From an uncultured Blastococcus sp. (GTDB lineage: Bacteria > Actinomycetota > Actinomycetes > Mycobacteriales > Antricoccaceae), in the NCBI GenBank assembly GCA_946221975.1, contig CAMIGT010000135.1, forward strand, positions 1 through 5,201: a DNA stretch of 5,201 bases, written 5' to 3'. Under the pieces are notes generated by a model, which did not search any database, was not told the DNA's origin, and saw nothing but the letters and a program-made list of their open reading frames with translations. Positions 4,242 to 5,201 of the stretch are shown piece by piece. Numbering within the stretch: the stretch's first letter is position 1; each line of letters opens with the position of its first letter. The translations under genes were made by a program, and so were the position numbers.

Positions 4242-4781
4242 ATGCGAATCGTCAACCGCATTCTCGGACTGCTCATCGCTGCCGCGCTGGGCACTCTCGC
4301 CGTACTCATCATCATCGAGGTCGTCGCGTTCTACACGAACAACGGCACGCCCGCGCTGATTGACTACCGCCCGTGGCTGCAGTGGGCCGATCAGACTTCG
4401 TGGTCGGAGCGGGCCATCGCCATCGGCGGCATCATCGCCGCGGTGGTCGGCCTGATCTGGCTCTTCTTCGAGCTCAAGCCCGCGCGGATGTCCGAAGCGC
4501 AGGCCGAGTCGGTGACGCCGGGGGTCGAGACCTACTACACCCGTGGCGGCGTGGAAAACGCCGTCCGCTCGGCGGTGGACCGCGTCGACGGCGTGCAGCG
4601 GGTGCGCGCCAAGGCCACGCGCCGCAAGGTGACCGTCTCGGCCACTGCCGGTGCTCGCGAGGCATCGGCGGCCAACGAGCTCCGCCCCGCGGTGACCAAG
4701 GCAGCACAGGAGCGCATCGACGCACTGCAGCTGCTGAAGACGCCGAAGGTCAAGGTCCGCATGCTGACGGCGAGGAAGTGA
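4242..4781 (+). CDS. Two-helix membrane protein with C-terminal cytoplasmic domain (DUF6286-like)
   Basis: A 179-residue protein. The start at ATG 4242 is chosen because AGGTG (4232-4236) lies 5 bases upstream and the membrane helix then begins almost at once; the in-frame ATG at 4200 would add 14 polar residues inside the previous gene. Helix 1 spans about 7-30, a loop with PWLQWADQTSWSERA (44-58) follows, and helix 2 spans about 59-77. The C-terminal part (about 95-179) has the pattern of a small alpha/beta domain: GGVENAVRSAVDRVDGVQRVRAKATRRKVTVSATA, then a helix rich in Ala and a final strand VKVRMLTARK. This architecture matches the actinobacterial DUF6286 proteins encoded in Asp23 clusters; the family name is from recognition. 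The 'V..av...V..v.GV..v....' run resembles Asp23 domains, so it may pair with the soluble Asp23 proteins at the membrane. It lies 4 bases after paralogue 3. Confidence 0.78.
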   Translation: MRIVNRILGLLIAAALGTLAVLIIIEVVAFYTNNGTPALIDYRPWLQWADQTSWSERAIAIGGIIAAVVGLIWLFFELKPARMSEAQAESVTPGVETYYTRGGVENAVRSAVDRVDGVQRVRAKATRRKVTVSATAGAREASAANELRPAVTKAAQERIDALQLLKTPKVKVRMLTARK

Positions 4782-4786
4782 TCGGA

Positions 4787-5201
4787 ATGCACGCAGACCG
4801 CACCAACCGCACCGCAAACATCCTGCTCGCGCTGATTCTGACCGGCGGCGGCGTACTCGTGGCGCTCCTCAGCTTCGGGGTCTTCGGCCAGCAGCCGGCC
4901 GAGCGCACCGTGTCGGACAACGTCGTCTCGCAGTTCGTCGGCGAGCAGGGCTCGTGGTTGTGGCCGGTGGCCGCCGTCGTCGCGCTGATCGTGCTGCTGC
5001 TGTGCCTGCGGTGGATCATCGCGATCCTGGCCAGCACCGACCGGGTCGGCGAGCTGATCGTCGGCGGCGACCGCACGCACGGCCGCACCGTCCTGTCGAC
5101 CGGCGCCGTCACCGACGCGCTCGCCGACGAGGTCGCTGGTTATCCCTGGGTCTCCTCCGCCTCGGCGCGCACGATCGGCAGCGAGGCGCATCCGGAGATC
5201 G
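4787..5201 (+). CDS. AmaP-like membrane anchor protein (partial, cut by window edge)
   Basis: The first 138 residues of a protein that continues beyond the window. The ATG at 4787 follows the previous stop by 5 bases and has GAGGAAG (4772-4778) 8 bases upstream. Helix 1 spans about 11-33 (NILLALILTGGGVLVALLSFGVF) and helix 2 about 58-80 (LWPVAAVVALIVLLLCLRWIIAI), with a 24-residue polar loop between. The cytoplasmic part then shows TVLSTGAVTDALADEV, YPWVSSASARTIG and SEAHPEI, the pattern expected of the Asp23-like domain of AmaP (alkaline shock response membrane anchor) in actinobacteria. AmaP recruits Asp23 to the membrane in S. aureus. Together with the previous gene it gives the operon two two-helix anchors with different cytoplasmic domains. 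The symbol amaP is likely but is left blank because the C-terminus is missing. Confidence 0.78.
   Translation, partial: MHADRTNRTANILLALILTGGGVLVALLSFGVFGQQPAERTVSDNVVSQFVGEQGSWLWPVAAVVALIVLLLCLRWIIAILASTDRVGELIVGGDRTHGRTVLSTGAVTDALADEVAGYPWVSSASARTIGSEAHPEI

Noticed and set aside
4230..5191. Long minus-strand open frames (195 and 218 codons) opposite the two membrane-anchor genes
   Set aside because: The plus-strand frames carry membrane helices, RBS sites and operon spacing. The antisense products are rich in Arg/Asp/His/Gln without recognisable domains.
1..5201. Mobile elements, CRISPR array, tRNA or rRNA
   Set aside because: No terminal inverted repeats, transposase or integrase motifs, spaced direct repeats or cloverleaf were seen. 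Base composition is even except for the short AT-richer gap after cobF.

Overview
The window is GC-rich, densely packed chromosomal DNA from a high-GC Gram-positive bacterium (Actinomycetota). The evidence is codon use dominated by G/C in third position, frequent GTG starts, a CobF-type precorrin-6A synthase of the actinobacterial/proteobacterial aerobic B12 route, and an actinobacterial version of the Asp23/Gls24 envelope-stress cluster. Genus cannot be fixed from the sequence alone.

Layout. (1) Bases 2-271 (+) are the C-terminal end of a luciferase-like (LLM class) flavin/F420-type oxidoreductase. (2) Bases 291-1351 (-) hold a two-gene operon: a SatD-like protein with a GDEIQ motif and a C-terminal helix-turn-helix, followed with a 4-base ATGA overlap by a three-helix membrane protein. 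Its promoter at about 1370-1398 is well formed (TTGATC, 17 bases, TATGGT) and is covered by a 7+7 inverted repeat that could be an autoregulatory operator. (3) Divergently, 1458-2240 (+) encodes precorrin-6A synthase (CobF), apparently alone and possibly from a leaderless transcript. (4) After a 216-base, relatively AT-rich gap with a possible promoter and two mutually exclusive hairpins, a tightly coupled (+) operon runs from 2457 to beyond the right end. Its order is Asp23-like protein 1, Asp23-like protein 2 with a Pro-rich tail, a small HPD-motif (J-domain-like) protein, a DUF2273 membrane peptide, Asp23-like protein 3, a DUF6286-type two-helix membrane protein, and an AmaP-like two-helix membrane protein cut by the window edge.

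How the genes work together. In Firmicutes, Asp23 is tethered to the membrane by AmaP alongside a DUF2273 peptide, and its loss induces a cell-wall stress response. The same parts list is seen here with three soluble Asp23-type proteins and three membrane proteins, two of which carry a cytoplasmic C-terminal domain. This supports a membrane-associated envelope-homeostasis assembly. The least described component is the 82-residue HPD-motif protein in the middle of the operon, which suggests a link to Hsp70/DnaK. The SatD-like/membrane pair is a second poorly described module. I found no mobile element, CRISPR array, tRNA or rRNA.
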